Shown: positions 32,220 to 44,490 of the stretch, piece after piece | Numbering within the stretch: the stretch's first letter is position 1 | Layout: each line of letters opens with the position of its first letter | NCBI GenBank assembly: GCA_033398695.1 | Contig: CM065815.1 | Span: 100,406,501-100,470,500 of the forward strand | DNA: 64,000 nucleotides | Origin: Orobanche coerulescens | Taxonomy: Eukaryota; Streptophyta; Magnoliopsida; Lamiales; Orobanchaceae | Reading direction: 5' to 3' | Notes under the pieces: model-generated | What the model was told of the DNA's origin: nothing | Seen by the model: the letters and a program-made list of their open reading frames with translations, nothing else | Database searches by the model: none | Made by a program: the position numbers and the translations under genes

Positions 32220-33170
32220 ATGGCAACTCGTGGACATGGACGCCCAGCTAACCGAGGTGCAGATAATCTCGGTGGTCAGAATGCCAACCTCGGTGGTGGT
32301 GACGAAGGTCAGGATAACCACAATAATAACGTGCCATCTCCTACTCAGGCACAAGTTGTGCAACAGTTCCGACGTTTCACCCCACCCACATTCAACGGTC
32401 GAGAAGGACCAACTTTCGTTGATGAATGGTTCATGCCGCTCGAGCGCACCTTTGAGCTCATTGGGTGCAACGATGCGCAAAGAATTATTTGTGGCAAATA
32501 TCAAATGGTGGAGGATGCTGGACGCTGGTGGATAAGCTATTGGCGTTTGAGGCCGGTGGCCGAACATGCTGCACTAATATGGGATCAGTTCAAGGAAATA
32601 GTGATGGAAGAATACTACCCACAGCACTACCGAGAGAAGATGGAGAGAGAGTTTTGGAATCTTGAACAAGGAGGAACGACGGTTGAAGAATATGAAAGAA
32701 AATTCAATCAAATCAGCTTATTTGTGGATCACATGGTGGATACGGATCGAAAGAGGGCCCTTAAGTTCCGAAGTGGTTTACGCCCGAGTATTCATCACAT
32801 CGTGGCTGGTCATGGGGTGCTACCCTATACCGAGACGGTTTTTCGAGCCCAAGAGGTTGAGGCTAGCCATAATCTGGATCAAAAACAGTCTACGAAGCCT
32901 AGTATCGGTAAGAGGCATTGGAATGGAAACCAAAATAAGGTCGTGGTTTATAATAAGCAAGCAAAGGTTGATCAAAGGTCGGGACCTAAGCCTCAAACCA
33001 GTAAGCCAGAGTGCTCGAAGTGTGGTAAGAATCATGGAGGGGAGTGCATGTACGGTAAAGGTGTCTGCTACAGATGCAATGAGCCAGGGCATTCAGCTTC
33101 GAACGGTCATTTCCAAAGGGCCAAAGGTCAAGGTTCTGGAGGAAAAGCTCGCATCTATACTTTGACCTAA
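32220..33170 (+). pseudogene. D gag
   Basis: ATG at 32220 (MATRGHGRPANRG); the same frame is open 8 codons upstream, but this ATG begins the Gly/Arg/Asn-rich start usual for the family. The gag domain contains FNGREGPTFVDEWFMPLERTF and WDQFKEIVMEEYYP. The zinc knuckle is CYRCNEPGHSASNG, which lacks the final Cys of CX2CX4HX4C. A preceding CSKCGKNHGGEC may act as a second finger. It ends TLT then TAA at 33168-33170, where relatives read on into protease. Confidence 0.87.
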
Positions 33171-33637
33171 AAGGACGCAGATGAGAATCCCGGCACGGTG
33201 TCAGGTATGCTTATGATCTCTAATGTGCCTGCCTTCGCTTTATTTGACACTGGTGCCACACATACTTTTATGTCTGCAAAATTTTATCATGCCATTGGTC
33301 ATAGAAGCGTTAGAACTTTTGATTCTCTTGAGGTTAGCTTACCGTCAGGAAATATGATCCTCACTAATAGAATGATTGATGAGAATATTGAGATAGGAGG
33401 AAGAGAATTTGACGCTAGCTTGTATTTGATTAACTCGATGGATTTTGATGTGATCCTTGGTATGGACTAGCTCGATAGACATGATGCCAATATAAGCTGC
33501 CGTGAGAATAAGGTAACATTGAGGTGTTCCGAAGGCGAGTCGATCACCTTTTATGGTACTAAGAGTATGACAGTACCAAGAGTAATCACAGCCATGAAAG
33601 CACGGGAGGTCTAAGGAAGGAGAAATGTCAAGGTTAC
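33171..33637 (+). pseudogene. D protease
   Basis: Continues from gag: LMISNVPAFALFDTGATHTFMS has the normal DTG active site. SLPSGNMILTNRM and INSMDFDVILGMD follow. A TAG at 33468-33470 replaces the Trp of GMDWL, and another stop is near 33612. The active site is intact but the polyprotein is broken on both sides. Confidence 0.88.
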
Positions 33638-35300
33638 TTGGTGAGTTTGGTCAACACTCGTACTAATGAGGTGTCCCCTATAGACGTACCTATAGTACGA
33701 GAGTTTCTGTATGTGTTTCCAGAAGATTTGCCGGGAGTCCCACCCGACCGACAAGTGGAGTTTAGTATCGATTTGGTCCCTGGGGCGGCCCCTACATCCA
33801 AAGCGCCATATAGAATGGCTCCGAAGGAACTTCAAGAATTGAAGGTCCATATTCAAGAGCTACTGGAGCTCGGATTTGTTCGTCCTAGCGTGTCATCCTG
33901 GGGTGCACCAGTACTATTTGTAAGAAAGAAGGATGGGTCATTCGGGTGTGTATAGATTACAGAGAGCTGAATCGACTCACGATGAAGAACAAGTACCCAC
34001 TACCGAGAATCGAGGATCTATTCGATCAGTTGTGGGGAGTCGGAACCTTTTCGAAGATTGATTTGCGGTCGGGGTACCACCAACTAAAGATTAGGGAGTG
34101 TGACATTCCCAAGACGGCTTTCAGAACCCGTTATGGACATTTTGAATTTGTAGTGATGCATTTTGGTTTGAGTAATGCACCAGCAGTCTTTATGGATTTG
34201 ATGAATAGGGTGTTCCAACCTTACTTGGATAAGTTCCTGATCGTCTTTATAGATGACATCTTGGTGTATTCTAAGGACAAGGAACAACACCAAGAACATT
34301 TGAGGATTACATTGGAGAAACTTCGCAAGGAGAAGTTGTATGCTAAGTTCAAGAAATGTGAGTTTTGGTTAAACAGAGTTGGATTCCTTGGACATGTGGT
34401 GACTTCAAAAGGAATTGAGGTTGATCCCGATAAAGTTGTAGTAGTGAGTAGTTGGATAATACCCAAGAATGCGAGCGAAGTCCGCAGCTTTCTAGGCCTA
34501 CCTGGCTATTATAGGAGATTTATAGAGGGATTTTCGAAAATCGCCAATCCTATAACCCAGTTAACAAGGAAAGGCATGAGGTTTGAATGGAACGACAAGT
34601 GCGAGGAAAGTTTTCATGAGTTGAAAAGGAGACTAACCTCGGCACCAGTATTAACGATTCCTGATTCGACGGAAGACTTTGTTATTTATAGTGATGCCTC
34701 AAAGCAGGGGTTGGGTTGTGTTCTAATGCAACATGGTAAAGTAGTAGCCTATGCATCGAGACAGCTTAAACCACATGAGTTGAACTATCCAACGCATAAT
34801 CTGGAGTTGGCTCTTGTAGTACATGCGCTGAAGATTTGGCGTCACTATCTCTACGGAGGGAAGTGTGAGATATACACTGACCATAAAAGTTTGAAGTATC
34901 TTTTCACACAGAAGGACCTTAACATGAGAGAAAGACGATGGTTAGAATTGGTGAAGGACTATGATTGTACTATTCATTACCATCCGGGTAAGGCTAATGT
35001 GGTAGTTGATGCCTTGAGTCGGAAGACTAGAGGCGAGTTAGCTTGCTTGACCGATCAGGAGAGTTTGATAAAGGAGTTTTCCCAGTTGAGGATTGAGGTA
35101 GTTGAGTCCTCAAAACATTCGAAAGCGATCCTATCATCTTTGGTCTTGCAACCAAACTTGAGGGATAAGATTAAGGAGGCTCAACCACGTGATAAGTTCT
35201 TGTGCAAGATGAAGGATCGAGCACAAGCTGGGAGTATTGAGAAGTTTGTCATTGCCGCAGACGACGTTTTGACTTATGATGGGAGGTTATGTGTTCCTAA
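33638..35300 (+). pseudogene. D reverse transcriptase and RNase H
   Basis: RT starts at [28 protein letters not shown] frameshift lies near 33946-33955 between KKDGSF and VCIDYRELN. From 33946 the frame is open for 525 codons: [22 protein letters not shown] (active site), [19 protein letters not shown], then RNase [43 protein letters not shown] and VVVDALSRK. The frame extends into integrase. Catalytic residues look intact; the single frameshift would stop expression. Confidence 0.9.
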
Positions 35301-35814
35301 GGATCCATCCCTTAGGAACCAAATTATTGAAGAAGCTCACAATGCACTATACCCCACTCACCCGGGAGGTACAAAGATGTACCACGACCTGAAGAAGTTC
35401 TTTTGGTTGAGAAAAATGAAATGGGACATTGGTGTATTTGTGGAGAAGTGTATGATATGTCAGCATGTGAAGGCAGAACACCAACATCCAGGAGGTTTAC
35501 TCCAACCATTGGAAATCCCATAATGGAAATGGGAGCATATCACAATGGATTTCGTGGTTGGTCTGCCACGAACCGTGAGGAAGAACGACGCTATCTGGGT
35601 GATAGTAGATCGTTTGACGAAGTCATCTCATTTTCTACATGTGAGGATGACTTACAGTATGGAACAATATGCGAAGATTTATATTCGGGAGATCGCGAGG
35701 TTACATGGCATTCCAGTGTCGATCGTCGCAGATAGAGATCCACGATTTACTTCGAAATTTTGGAAAAGTCTACAAAGTGCATTAGGCACTAAATTGAATT
35801 TCAGTACTGCATAT
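35301..35814 (+). pseudogene. D integrase, amino part
   Basis: Zinc module: [21 protein letters not shown], then [16 protein letters not shown] at 35521-35523 replaces the Glu of EIPEWKWE. The core follows: ITMDFVVGLPRT, VADRDPRFTSKFW and ALGTKLNFSTAY. It is cut at 35814 by E and continues at 44491 ([17 protein letters not shown]). ORFs past 35815 in this frame are E LTR sequence. Confidence 0.9.
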
Positions 35815-36069
35815 TGTAATATCCTCATATTTCTTTCCCTTGTATTTTCATTTCTGGCATATTTTTTTTCGATTGTAGTGACCCTCGTATATCTTTCAGT
35901 GTATCTTTCCTGTCATCTATTGATCTGATTCTTGTTATTGTTGTGCGGAACCACCGTTTTGGGGTTTTCGTACTTCCATTACGTGTTATTGGTTCCCAAA
36001 TATCGATTCCTATTGCTTTCATTCACTTCCCGGGTCTTTTTTCTTCGTTTTGGGACCCAAGGGGGGTGT

Positions 36070-36336
36070 GGGCCGCGGCACAAGGATTGTGCGCCGCGGC
36101 ACACACATTTTCCAGTTTTTGGCCGAGCGGCCTGTACTGTGTGTCGCGGCACATGCCGATGGGGCCGCGGCATACTGCCGAGTCAGAGCCGCGGCACACC
36201 CGTCCGGGCCGCGGCACACTCGTGTTGCATCTCCGGCCAAACCCATCTGTACCTTGTGCCGCGGCACATGTCGGCCGGGCCGCGGGACACTGCCGAGCCC
36301 TGGGAGCAATTTTTGGGCCTGTGCCGCGGCACACAA
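36070..36336. repeat. Clustered GCCGCGGCACA motifs (palindromic)
   Basis: About nine copies of GCCGCGGCACA or close variants, spaced about 15-45 bp. At 36320-36333 the motif is the 14-base palindrome TGTGCCGCGGCACA. The block is far richer in CpG than the rest of the LTR. The 3' LTR block (42849-43136) has about two more units. Confidence 0.88.
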
Positions 36337-36970
36337 TGCAATCAACCCTATAATTGCGTTTTTTTGAGCGAGAGTAGCTCATTTCTTCCTTCTTCTTCCA
36401 CTTACGCGAGAGAGAGAGAGAGCTTGAGGAGAGAACTCTTGATCATCAATCACTTGAGTATTCATTTTTCACCATTTTCATTTGGTTGTGAAGCCCGGAT
36501 AGTCGATCTAACGCGTGTTCTACGGATCAAAGTGCTTAGATCTTCAAAGGTAATATCTCTTAGAACCCTACTTTTGGATAATTTGGGGGTTTTGGGATTT
36601 TCGTCCGATTCTTTCCGTTTTGTTGGTGGATTCATGATGAATGTGATTAATCTTGTTGATACCATTAGTTTTCCTACGAATTCATGGTATATTTTCATAG
36701 TTTTGCGAAATCGGGAGGGTTTGGTTGTGGTCCGCCCTCGTTGTTACTTTTATACGAATATACATGAATTATAGGCGGGTTTCCGGGTGTATTCCATTTC
36801 CGTAATCGTTTAGAAGTGGTTGTGATGGTGTTATTCGAATCGTTAGGTTCATTTCGTCGATTCCTCGCGGTCGTGCTTGATTCTTCCGTTCCGTTCGTGT
36901 CACCGTCTATAAATCGAGGCAAGTACCCTTATGAACTTACAATCTTAATGTATTAGTATTGCATGAGGAT

Positions 36971-37124
36971 TGTGTGTGTGTGTGTGTGTTTATGCTCACT
37001 ATGGGTTAGATCCGACGGGGTCTCGGTAGGGGTCCACGGAGGGGTGGATCCGCGAGCTTGCTTTTAACCACTATGGGTTAGATCCGACGGGGTCTCGGTA
37101 GGGGTCCACGGAGGGGTGGATCCA
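36971..37124 (+). repeat. TG microsatellite and 72-bp tandem pair in E LTR
   Basis: A TG run at 36971-36989 is followed by two copies of a 72-bp unit beginning CACTATGGGTTAGATCCGAC (second copy truncated). The equivalent in the 3' LTR is 43765-43920, so the pair predates insertion. Confidence 0.88.
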
Positions 37125-37700
37125 CAGTTAATTGTGGTGCATTTTTACAAAATGTGAATTGATATTGGCATTTCCGGAAATGAGTATTTTGGAACGATGT
37201 TTTCTTGATTGCATGCATTTACTATATGTATAAGATGTAAGTCGTTCATTGGTTACTTGTACTAGCGTAATTGCTAACCCCTTTGGGGACCCGTTTTTGG
37301 GAAATTCGTTTTATGAATTTCAGGTCAGGTTCATCGAGACGAGCGGGCGCTGGACCAGTATGCGGATGATGGCCGTGCGTGATGATTGTGCACGAGTGGT
37401 GTCTTATTACCTTTTATATTTTTACCTTTTGTGGTTTTTAATCTAATAGAAGTACTCGAGTACTTAAAAATTTTTACTCGTCTGGATTGTATTGTTGTTT
37501 ATTATGTTTGTGTCGGATTATGGTGTTATGTTTGACCGGTTGAACTGGGTGGATTGTTTTATTTAGCGTCTTTATGACGAGGTGTTATTCTGTTGTTTCT
37601 ATGAGTCGAGGAGTATGATGTTTGTTCAGCCTGGTGGTTCCCATATAGGGATTCACGGCGCTGTAATATGCCTCGAATATCTTGGGGGTGTTACAGAAAA

Positions 37701-37712
37701 TGGTATCAGAGA
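37701..37712 (+). other. E primer binding site
   Basis: TGGTATCAGAGA, 5 bases after the LTR; 11 of 12 match the initiator-Met tRNA complement. The 221 bp to the gag ATG is leader. Confidence 0.9.
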
Positions 37713-37933
37713 ATTAGGTTTATGGATACCTAGGCTTGTCGGTTTATTGGGTCTTGTTGTGTTTTGTCTTGCACATCATCGTCACGCTGCCATAATTCCG
37801 GTACTACCAGTGCCCGTAAGCTTTCCTTCCTATGTTCCTTATTTCCTTGTATCATACCTTTGATTCTCGATTTGTGATTGTTCTTTTCTTGTACTTACCA
37901 TCGTATGTCTTCTGCTACTTATTTAACTCCAGT

Positions 37934-40900
37934 ATGGATGCTGGAAGAGGTCGTGGTCGCGGTCGGGGACGTGGGGCAACCGGTGGGGCAGCCACGTCGC
38001 AGTCTTCGGGAGCCGGCAGTACCGGCGACCATCACAGTCATGCTTCTTCTCAGGAGCGCGCCGACCTTGGTATTGCGGCCGTTATGCAGCAAATGATGAA
38101 TCAAATGGCGGCGATAGCTCAGGCGGTTCAGAACCCGGATACGGCCCACGCTAATCGGGGCGGAGTGGATCGCTGGCTTCAGGATGTCATCAAGATGCAT
38201 CCTCCTCAGTTTTCGGGAGCTTCGGACCCGATCGGCTGGGAAGGATGGATCAAGGAGATGTCTAAAGTCTTCCCTGCTACCAACTGTCCCGAGGACCGTA
38301 AGGTCCCTATTGCCCAATACTTTCTCACTGGGGACGCTACGGATTGGTGGGAGGCCGTTGGGCCCAAAGACCATGTTGCTTCATGGGCCGAATTTCAAGA
38401 ATTGATGGAGACCGAATATTGCTCGTGGCCGGTCAGACAGGCTCGAGTACATGCTTTCTATGATGCTCAACCACGGGATATCCCCGTATCTCAAGCTATT
38501 GCTGATTTTAACAAGGAATTGGGTTATGTGAAGACCCAAGTTGTCGAGGAGAACGACAAAATTTTCTATTTTTCCAGGCGGATGAAATTGTCGATTCGGG
38601 ACTATATGTCGGGGCTCGTCTGTACTACCTTGAAGGATTATCAGAGTAGGGCCCTTGCTTACGATATGTCTGTGATGGCGAGTGAGGCGGCCCACGAGAG
38701 CAAGAAGCAGAAGACTGCCGGGAATTTTTCGGGCCACAAAGGTGGGGGTCAGCAGAAATTCCAGTCTGCTAACTTTTCCGTTGGCGGTGGCCCAGCTGGA
38801 TCTACTGGGTTTCCCCGAAGGGCTGCCAGTGCCCCTTCTCGGGAAGTGAAGTGTTTTAACTGTGGCCAGCCAGGCCACATCAGTCGTAATTGTCCGAGTC
38901 CTTTGCTGACATGTAATCAGTGTGGCCAGCCGGGCCACAAGGAGGCTTTCTGTGCTAAGAGGGAGAGAATCGTGGGTGCCCGGACTTCCATTCCAGCGCC
39001 TAGGGAACCGAGTGTGAATCAAGGAACGTTTGCTTCTCAATCTTCGCCGAGTGCTAGTCGAGGGAGAGGACGGGGTCAGCCCGCTAAGGGGGGAGCTTCC
39101 AGTGTCGGTTCAGCCCACCCGCGTGTCTATGAGATGCGGAGAGCCGATGACCCAGCGGCTACCGTGGCTATAGGTACCATTCATATTCTATCTCATCCTG
39201 TCAGTGTGCTTTTCAATTCTGGTGCTACGCATTCGTTCATATCTCTGGATTGTGTGCGCCGTTTGAGTCTCGACTGTTTGACGCCTTGTGAGCCCTTCAT
39301 CGTTAAGCTTCCTAGCGGTGATAGGATCGTTGGTGATCAGGAGGTTCGAGACTGTTCTATATTTATTTGTGAGAGGGCTTGGCCCTCTAATCTTATTGTT
39401 GTGGGTATCGAGGGTGAGGATTTGATTCTTGGGGATGATTGGCTCGAGCGGCATGGTGCGATTATGAACTACCGCACGAGAATCATCACTATGTTAGCCG
39501 AGGACGGCACCGAGCACTCTTTCGTGGGGCGAAAGAAGGGAAACCAGAAGTTAGTTATTAATGCCTTGAAGGCTATGAGACTCCTGCGAAAGGGGTGTAC
39601 TGGTTATTGGTGCTACACCCTGAAGGCGGAGAGTGGTGGAGTCGAGCTTTCGTCGATTCCAATCGTTAGTGAGTTTCCTGATGTATTTCTTGATGAGTTA
39701 CCGGGATTGCCACCGGATCGTGAGGTCGAGTTTGCTATAGAGTTAGATCCCGGCGCGGCTCCTATTTCGAAGGCGCCGTATCACATGGCACCTTCAGAGA
39801 TGTCCGAGTTGAAGAAGCAGTTGAGTGAGCTTCTTGAGTCGGGGTATGTTCGACCGAGCGCCTCACCTTGGGGCGCACCGGTCCTGTTTGTGCGGAAGAA
39901 GGACGGTTCGCTACGTTTGTGTATCGACTATCGCGAACTAAACAAGGTGACCATCAAGAACAAGTATCCTTTGCCGAGAATCGATGACTTGTTCGATCAA
40001 TTGCAGGGAGCTGCAGTGTTCTCGAAGATTGATTTGAAATCGGGGTACTATCAGCTCCGGGTGAGGGAGTCCGATGTGCCGAAAACAGCTTTTCGGACGA
40101 GATACGGACATTATGAGTTTGTAGTTATGCCCTTCGGGTTAACTAATCCACCGGCGGTGTTCATGCAGTTGATGAACAAAGTCTTTATCGAGTATTTGGA
40201 TAAGTGTGTTGTCGTCTTCATTGACGATATTCTTATTTATTCGAGGGACGAGGAGGAGCATTCCCATCATTTGCGGGTAGTGTTAGACGTTTTGAGGACC
40301 GAGCAACTCTATGCGAAGTTCTCGAAATGTGAGTTCTGGCTGAAGGAAGTGATGTTTCTAGGTCACGTGATTTCAGCCGAGGGGGTTCGTGTAGATCCGC
40401 AGAAGATCGAGGCAGTGTTGGATTGGACACCGCCCAAGAATGTGAAGGAGCTCCGTAGTTTCTTGGGTTTGGCTGGCTACTATCGTAGGTTCGTCGAGGG
40501 TTTCTCGAAACTAGCTCAGCCACTTACGCAGTTGCTCCAGAAATTCGAGAAGTTCGTCTGGAATGACGAGAGGCAATCGAGTTTTGAGGAACTGAAGAAG
40601 CGTTTGACTTCAGCCCCGGTTTTGGCGTTGCCATGTGGCAACAAGGGTTTTGCCGTTTATAGTGATGCTTTGGGTCAGGGTCTTGGGTGCGTATTGATGC
40701 AGCACGGCAAGACCATTGCCTATGCGTCGAGACAGTTGAGGCCGTATGAGCTGAACTACCCTACTCATGATTTGGAGTTAGCGGCAGTCGTTTTTGCGCT
40801 CAAGATTTGGCGTCACTATCTTTTCGGCTCTGCATGTCAGATTTTTACTGATCATAAAAGTCTGAAATACATATTTACTCAGCGGGAGTTGAATATGAGG

Positions 40901-42208
40901 CAGAGGAGGTGGTTAGAGCTGATTAAGGTTTATGATCTCGAAATCCTTTATCATCCGGGCAAGGTGAACGTCGTGGCCGACGCCTTGAGTCGGAAACCAG
41001 TTGCGTTACGAACGCTTGAGATCCTTACATCTCAGTCTGAGCTTCGGCGGGCTTTGATCGAATTAGATGTTGAGGTTTTGTTGTCGGGAGCCATCGGGCA
41101 ACTTTGTGCCTTAGAGATTTCGTCGTCTTTGATCGATGAAATTAAGCTGAAGCAGTTAGAGGATCCGATGATTACTCAAATCCGAGAGAACGTTCTTAAG
41201 GGAAAGTCTCCTGGGTTTGTGATTCACGAGGATGGTATTTTGAGATTCCAGAGTCGGCTTTTTGTGCCGAACGACTCAGAGTTGAGACAGAGTATTTTGC
41301 GTGAGGCCCATGCTACACCTTACTCCGTACATCCTGGTTCGAGTAAGATGTACAAGGACTTGAAAAGGAACTTCTGGTGGAATGATATGAAGGAGGAGGT
41401 CGCACAGTTTGTAGCGAGATGTTTGACTTGTCAGCAGGTCAAAATCGAGCATCAGCGACCGGCTAGGTTGTTGCAGTCACTTCCCGTCCCGGAATGGAAA
41501 TGGGAAGATATATCGATGGATTTCATTACGAGTTTGCCGAGATGGAGGTCGGGCATGAATATGGTATGGGTGATTGTTGATCGTCTGACCAAGTCGGCAC
41601 ATTTTTTGGGCATCAAGGACACTTGGGGCCCGGAGAAGTTAGCTCGTGTGTTTATCGCGCAGATTGTGAGGCTTCACGGTACTCCGAAGTCTATCGTTTC
41701 GGATCGTGATGGCCATTTTGTATCGCACTTCTGGCAGGCGGTGCATAAGGCGTTGGGTACCCGTTTGCGTTTGAGTACCTCTTTTCATCCCCAGTCAGAT
41801 GGACAGTCGGAACGCACTATCCAGACGTTCGGAGATTTGTTGCGTGCTTGTGCTCTCGATTGGAGTAGTGACTGGGAGGAGCATTTGCCATTGATCGAAT
41901 TCACGTACAACAATAGTTGGCATGCCTCGATTCGGATGGCACCGTATGAGGCCCTTTATGGGCGGCGATGTCGATCACCGGTTTGTTGGAATGAGGCGTC
42001 CGATTTGGTCGAGACCGAGCCGGATGTCATTTTAGAGACAAGGCGGAAGATAGAATTAATTCGGGAACAAATGTTGACTGCCCAGAGTCGACAGAAATTG
42101 TATGCCGACGTCCGTCGTCGACCTTTGGAATTCGAGGTGGGAGACCACGTTTTGCTAAAGGTGTCGCCGACAAGGGAGTTTTTCGTTTCGGGAAAAAAGG
42201 GAAGTTGA
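37934..42208 (+). CDS. E gag-pol polyprotein (1424 aa in frame)
   Basis: Start at ATG 37934 ([12 protein letters not shown]); the frame is open 34 codons upstream in the leader, but this ATG begins the Arg/Gly-rich Gag start. Residues 60-270 are the gag domain. Two zinc knuckles lie near 305-320 ([14 protein letters not shown]) and 327-340 ([14 protein letters not shown]). Protease at residue 428 reads [10 protein letters not shown]; the catalytic Asp of the family is Asn (codon 39215-39217). RT has FIDDILIYS. RNase H keeps [34 protein letters not shown] and VADALSRK. Integrase keeps HHCC and the acidic triad ([27 protein letters not shown]). The frame is lost near 42172 by an apparent one-base deletion, ending early at 42208. 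Confidence 0.92.
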   Translation: MDAGRGRGRGRGRGATGGAATSQSSGAGSTGDHHSHASSQERADLGIAAVMQQMMNQMAAIAQAVQNPDTAHANRGGVDRWLQDVIKMHPPQFSGASDPIGWEGWIKEMSKVFPATNCPEDRKVPIAQYFLTGDATDWWEAVGPKDHVASWAEFQELMETEYCSWPVRQARVHAFYDAQPRDIPVSQAIADFNKELGYVKTQVVEENDKIFYFSRRMKLSIRDYMSGLVCTTLKDYQSRALAYDMSVMASEAAHESKKQKTAGNFSGHKGGGQQKFQSANFSVGGGPAGSTGFPRRAASAPSREVKCFNCGQPGHISRNCPSPLLTCNQCGQPGHKEAFCAKRERIVGARTSIPAPREPSVNQGTFASQSSPSASRGRGRGQPAKGGASSVGSAHPRVYEMRRADDPAATVAIGTIHILSHPVSVLFNSGATHSFISLDCVRRLSLDCLTPCEPFIVKLPSGDRIVGDQEVRDCSIFICERAWPSNLIVVGIEGEDLILGDDWLERHGAIMNYRTRIITMLAEDGTEHSFVGRKKGNQKLVINALKAMRLLRKGCTGYWCYTLKAESGGVELSSIPIVSEFPDVFLDELPGLPPDREVEFAIELDPGAAPISKAPYHMAPSEMSELKKQLSELLESGYVRPSASPWGAPVLFVRKKDGSLRLCIDYRELNKVTIKNKYPLPRIDDLFDQLQGAAVFSKIDLKSGYYQLRVRESDVPKTAFRTRYGHYEFVVMPFGLTNPPAVFMQLMNKVFIEYLDKCVVVFIDDILIYSRDEEEHSHHLRVVLDVLRTEQLYAKFSKCEFWLKEVMFLGHVISAEGVRVDPQKIEAVLDWTPPKNVKELRSFLGLAGYYRRFVEGFSKLAQPLTQLLQKFEKFVWNDERQSSFEELKKRLTSAPVLALPCGNKGFAVYSDALGQGLGCVLMQHGKTIAYASRQLRPYELNYPTHDLELAAVVFALKIWRHYLFGSACQIFTDHKSLKYIFTQRELNMRQRRWLELIKVYDLEILYHPGKVNVVADALSRKPVALRTLEILTSQSELRRALIELDVEVLLSGAIGQLCALEISSSLIDEIKLKQLEDPMITQIRENVLKGKSPGFVIHEDGILRFQSRLFVPNDSELRQSILREAHATPYSVHPGSSKMYKDLKRNFWWNDMKEEVAQFVARCLTCQQVKIEHQRPARLLQSLPVPEWKWEDISMDFITSLPRWRSGMNMVWVIVDRLTKSAHFLGIKDTWGPEKLARVFIAQIVRLHGTPKSIVSDRDGHFVSHFWQAVHKALGTRLRLSTSFHPQSDGQSERTIQTFGDLLRACALDWSSDWEEHLPLIEFTYNNSWHASIRMAPYEALYGRRCRSPVCWNEASDLVETEPDVILETRRKIELIREQMLTAQSRQKLYADVRRRPLEFEVGDHVLLKVSPTREFFVSGKKGS

Positions 42209-42558
42209 GTCCAAGAATTATTGGACCCTTTGAGATTCTCGAGCGAGTCGGTGGGTCGGCATACCGTTTGGCGTTACCTCTGGCCTTGAATCATGTTCAT
42301 AGCGCTTTTCATGTTTCCCAGGTGAGGAAATATGTCCCGAATCCTAGTCAAGTCATCGATTATGGTGAGATTGATGTCGCCGAGGATATTACTTTTGAAG
42401 AGCGTCCTTTGAAGATTTTGGAGCATCGTGAGAAACGACTGAGGCATAAGACCATTCCTTTGGTCAAGGTGCAGTGGTCGAGACATGGTGTCGCGGAGGC
42501 AACATGGGAAACCGAGGATACCATGCGTGCTAGCTACCCTGATTTGTTTGTCTCTTAA
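42172..42558 (+). pseudogene. E integrase C-terminus and chromodomain (shifted frame)
   Basis: After the frameshift the polyprotein continues in the next frame: [21 protein letters not shown] is the GPY/F module. It is followed by NHVHSAFHVSQVRKY and a chromodomain of about 55 residues ([29 protein letters not shown]), ending at a stop at 42556-42558. In this family the chromodomain binds modified histones and guides integration. It is unbroken itself and would be made only if the shift were bypassed. Confidence 0.9.
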
Positions 42559-42581
42559 GTTTCGGGACGAAACTTATTTTT

Positions 42582-42593
42582 AGAGGGGTAGAA
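42582..42593 (+). other. E polypurine tract
   Basis: AGAGGGGTAGAA, directly before the 3' LTR; plus-strand primer. Confidence 0.85.
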
Positions 42594-44490
42594 TGTAATA
42601 TCCGCATTTTTCTTTCCCTTGTATTTTCATTTCCGGCGTATTTTTTTTTCGATTGGAGTGACCCTCGTGTATCTTTCTGTGTATCTTTCCTGTCATCTAT
42701 TGATCTGATTCTTGTTATTGTTGTGCGGAACCACCGTTTTGGGGTTTCCGTACTTCCATTTCGTGTTATTGGTTCCCAAATATCGATTCCTATTGCTTTC
42801 ATTCTCTTCCTGGGTCTTTTTTCTTCGTTTTGGGACCCAAGGGGGTGTGGGCTGCGGCACAAGGATTGTGCGCCGCGGCACACACATTTTCCGGTTTTTG
42901 GCCGAGCGGCCTGTACTGTGTGCCGCGGCACATGACGACGGGGCCGCGGCACACTGCCGAGTCAGTGCCGCGGCACACCCGTCCGGGCCGCGGCACACTC
43001 GTATTGCATCTCCGGCCAAACCCGTCTGTACCTTTTGCCGCGGCACATGTCGGTCGGGCCGCGGCACACTGCCGAGCCCTGGGAGCAATTTTTGGGCCTG
43101 TGCCGCGGCACACTTCAGCTGGGCCGCGGCACACAATGCAGTCAACCCTATAATTGCATTTTTTTGAGCGAGAGCAGCTCATTTCTTCCTTCTTCTTCCA
43201 CTTACGCGAGAGAGAGAGCTTGAGGAGAGAACTCTTCATCATCAATCACTTGAGTATTCATTTTTCACCATTTTCATTCGGTTGTGAAGCCCGGATAGTC
43301 GATCTAACGCGTGTTCTACGGATCAAAGTGCTTAGATCTTCAAAGGTAATATCTCTTAGAACCCTACTTTTGGATAATTTGGGGGTTTTGGGATTTTCGT
43401 CCGATTCTTTCCATTTTGTTGGTGGATTCATGATGAATGTGATTAATCTTGTTGATACCATTAGTTTTCCTACGAATTCATGGTTTATTTTCATAGTTTT
43501 GCGAAATCGGGAGGGTTTGGTTGTGGTCTGCCCTCGTTGTTACTTTTATACGAATATACATGAATCGTAGGCGGGTTTCCGGGTGTAATCCATTTCCGTA
43601 ATCGTTTAGAAGTGGTTGTGATGGTGTTATTCGAATCGTTAGGTTCATTTTGTCGATTCCTCGCGGTCGTGCTTGATTCTTCCGTTCCGATCGTGTCACC
43701 GTCTATAAATCGAGGCAAGTACCCTTATGAACTTACAATCTTAATGTATTAGTATTGCATGAGGATTGTGTGTGTGTGTGTGTGTGTATGCTCACTATGG
43801 GTTAGATCCGACGGGGTCTCGGTAGGGGTCCACGGAGGGGTGGATCCGCGAGCTTGCTTTTAACCACTATGGGTTAGATCCGACGGGGTCTCGGTAGGGG
43901 TCCACAGAGGGGTGGATCCACAGTTAATTGTGGTGCATTTTTACAAAATGTGAATTGATATTGGCATTTCCGGAAATGAGTATTTTGGAACGATGTTTTC
44001 TTGATTGCATGTATTTACTATATGTATAAGATGTAAGTCGTTCATTGGTTACTTGTACTAGCGTAATTGCTAACCCCTTTGGGAACCCGTTTTTGGGAAA
44101 TTCGTTTTATGAATTTCAGGTCAGGTTCATCGAGACGAGTGGCCGCTGGACCAGTATGCGGATGATGGCCGTGCGTGATGATTGTGCACGAGTGGTGTCT
44201 TATTACCTTTTATATTTTTACCTTTTGTGGTTTTTAATCTAATAAAAGTACTCGAGTACTTAAAAATTTTTACTCGTCTGGATTGTATTGTTGTTTATTA
44301 TGTTTGTGTCGGATTATGGTGTTATGTTTGACCGGTTGAACCGGGTGGATTGTTTTATTTGGCATCTTTATGACGAGGTGTTATTCTGTTGATTCTATGA
44401 GTCGAGGATTATGATGTTTGTTCAGCCTGGTGGGTCCCATATAGGGATTCACGGCACTGTAATATACCTCGAATATCTTGGGGTGTTACA
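42594..44490 (+). mobile_element. E 3' LTR
   Basis: 1897 bp. It carries the GCCGCGGCACA block at 42849-43136, including an extra pair of units (CACTTCAGCTGGGCCGCGG) near 43112-43130 absent from the 5' LTR. The GA-rich stretch near 43206 is shorter. Confidence 0.94.

Larger units (their letters stand above)
35815..37695 (+). mobile_element. E 5' LTR
   Basis: 1881 bp. It contains a GC-rich repeat block (36070-36336), a GA-rich stretch near 36408, a TG microsatellite (36971-36989) and two 72-bp units (36997-37124). Frames on both strands through the GC-rich block are by-products of the repeat and not genes. Confidence 0.94.
35815..44490 (+). mobile_element. E: near-intact chromovirus (Tekay/Del type)
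   Basis: 8676 bp. LTRs 35815-37695 and 42594-44490 (TGTAATATCC to GGTGTTACA), primer site 37701-37712, gag-pol 37934-42558, purine tract 42582-42593. Target duplication CATAT at 35810-35814 and 44491-44495 lies in the D integrase. It is the innermost element of the deepest chain and the only one with an almost continuous polyprotein. The LTRs differ by scattered substitutions, mostly in the first 300 bp, and by repeat number. Confidence 0.95.

Noticed and set aside
36019..36382. Several overlapping frames on both strands rich in Cys-Arg-Gly-Thr or Ala-Ala
   Set aside because: They come from the GCCGCGGCACA repeat in the E LTR and are repeated at 42693-43245; not genes.
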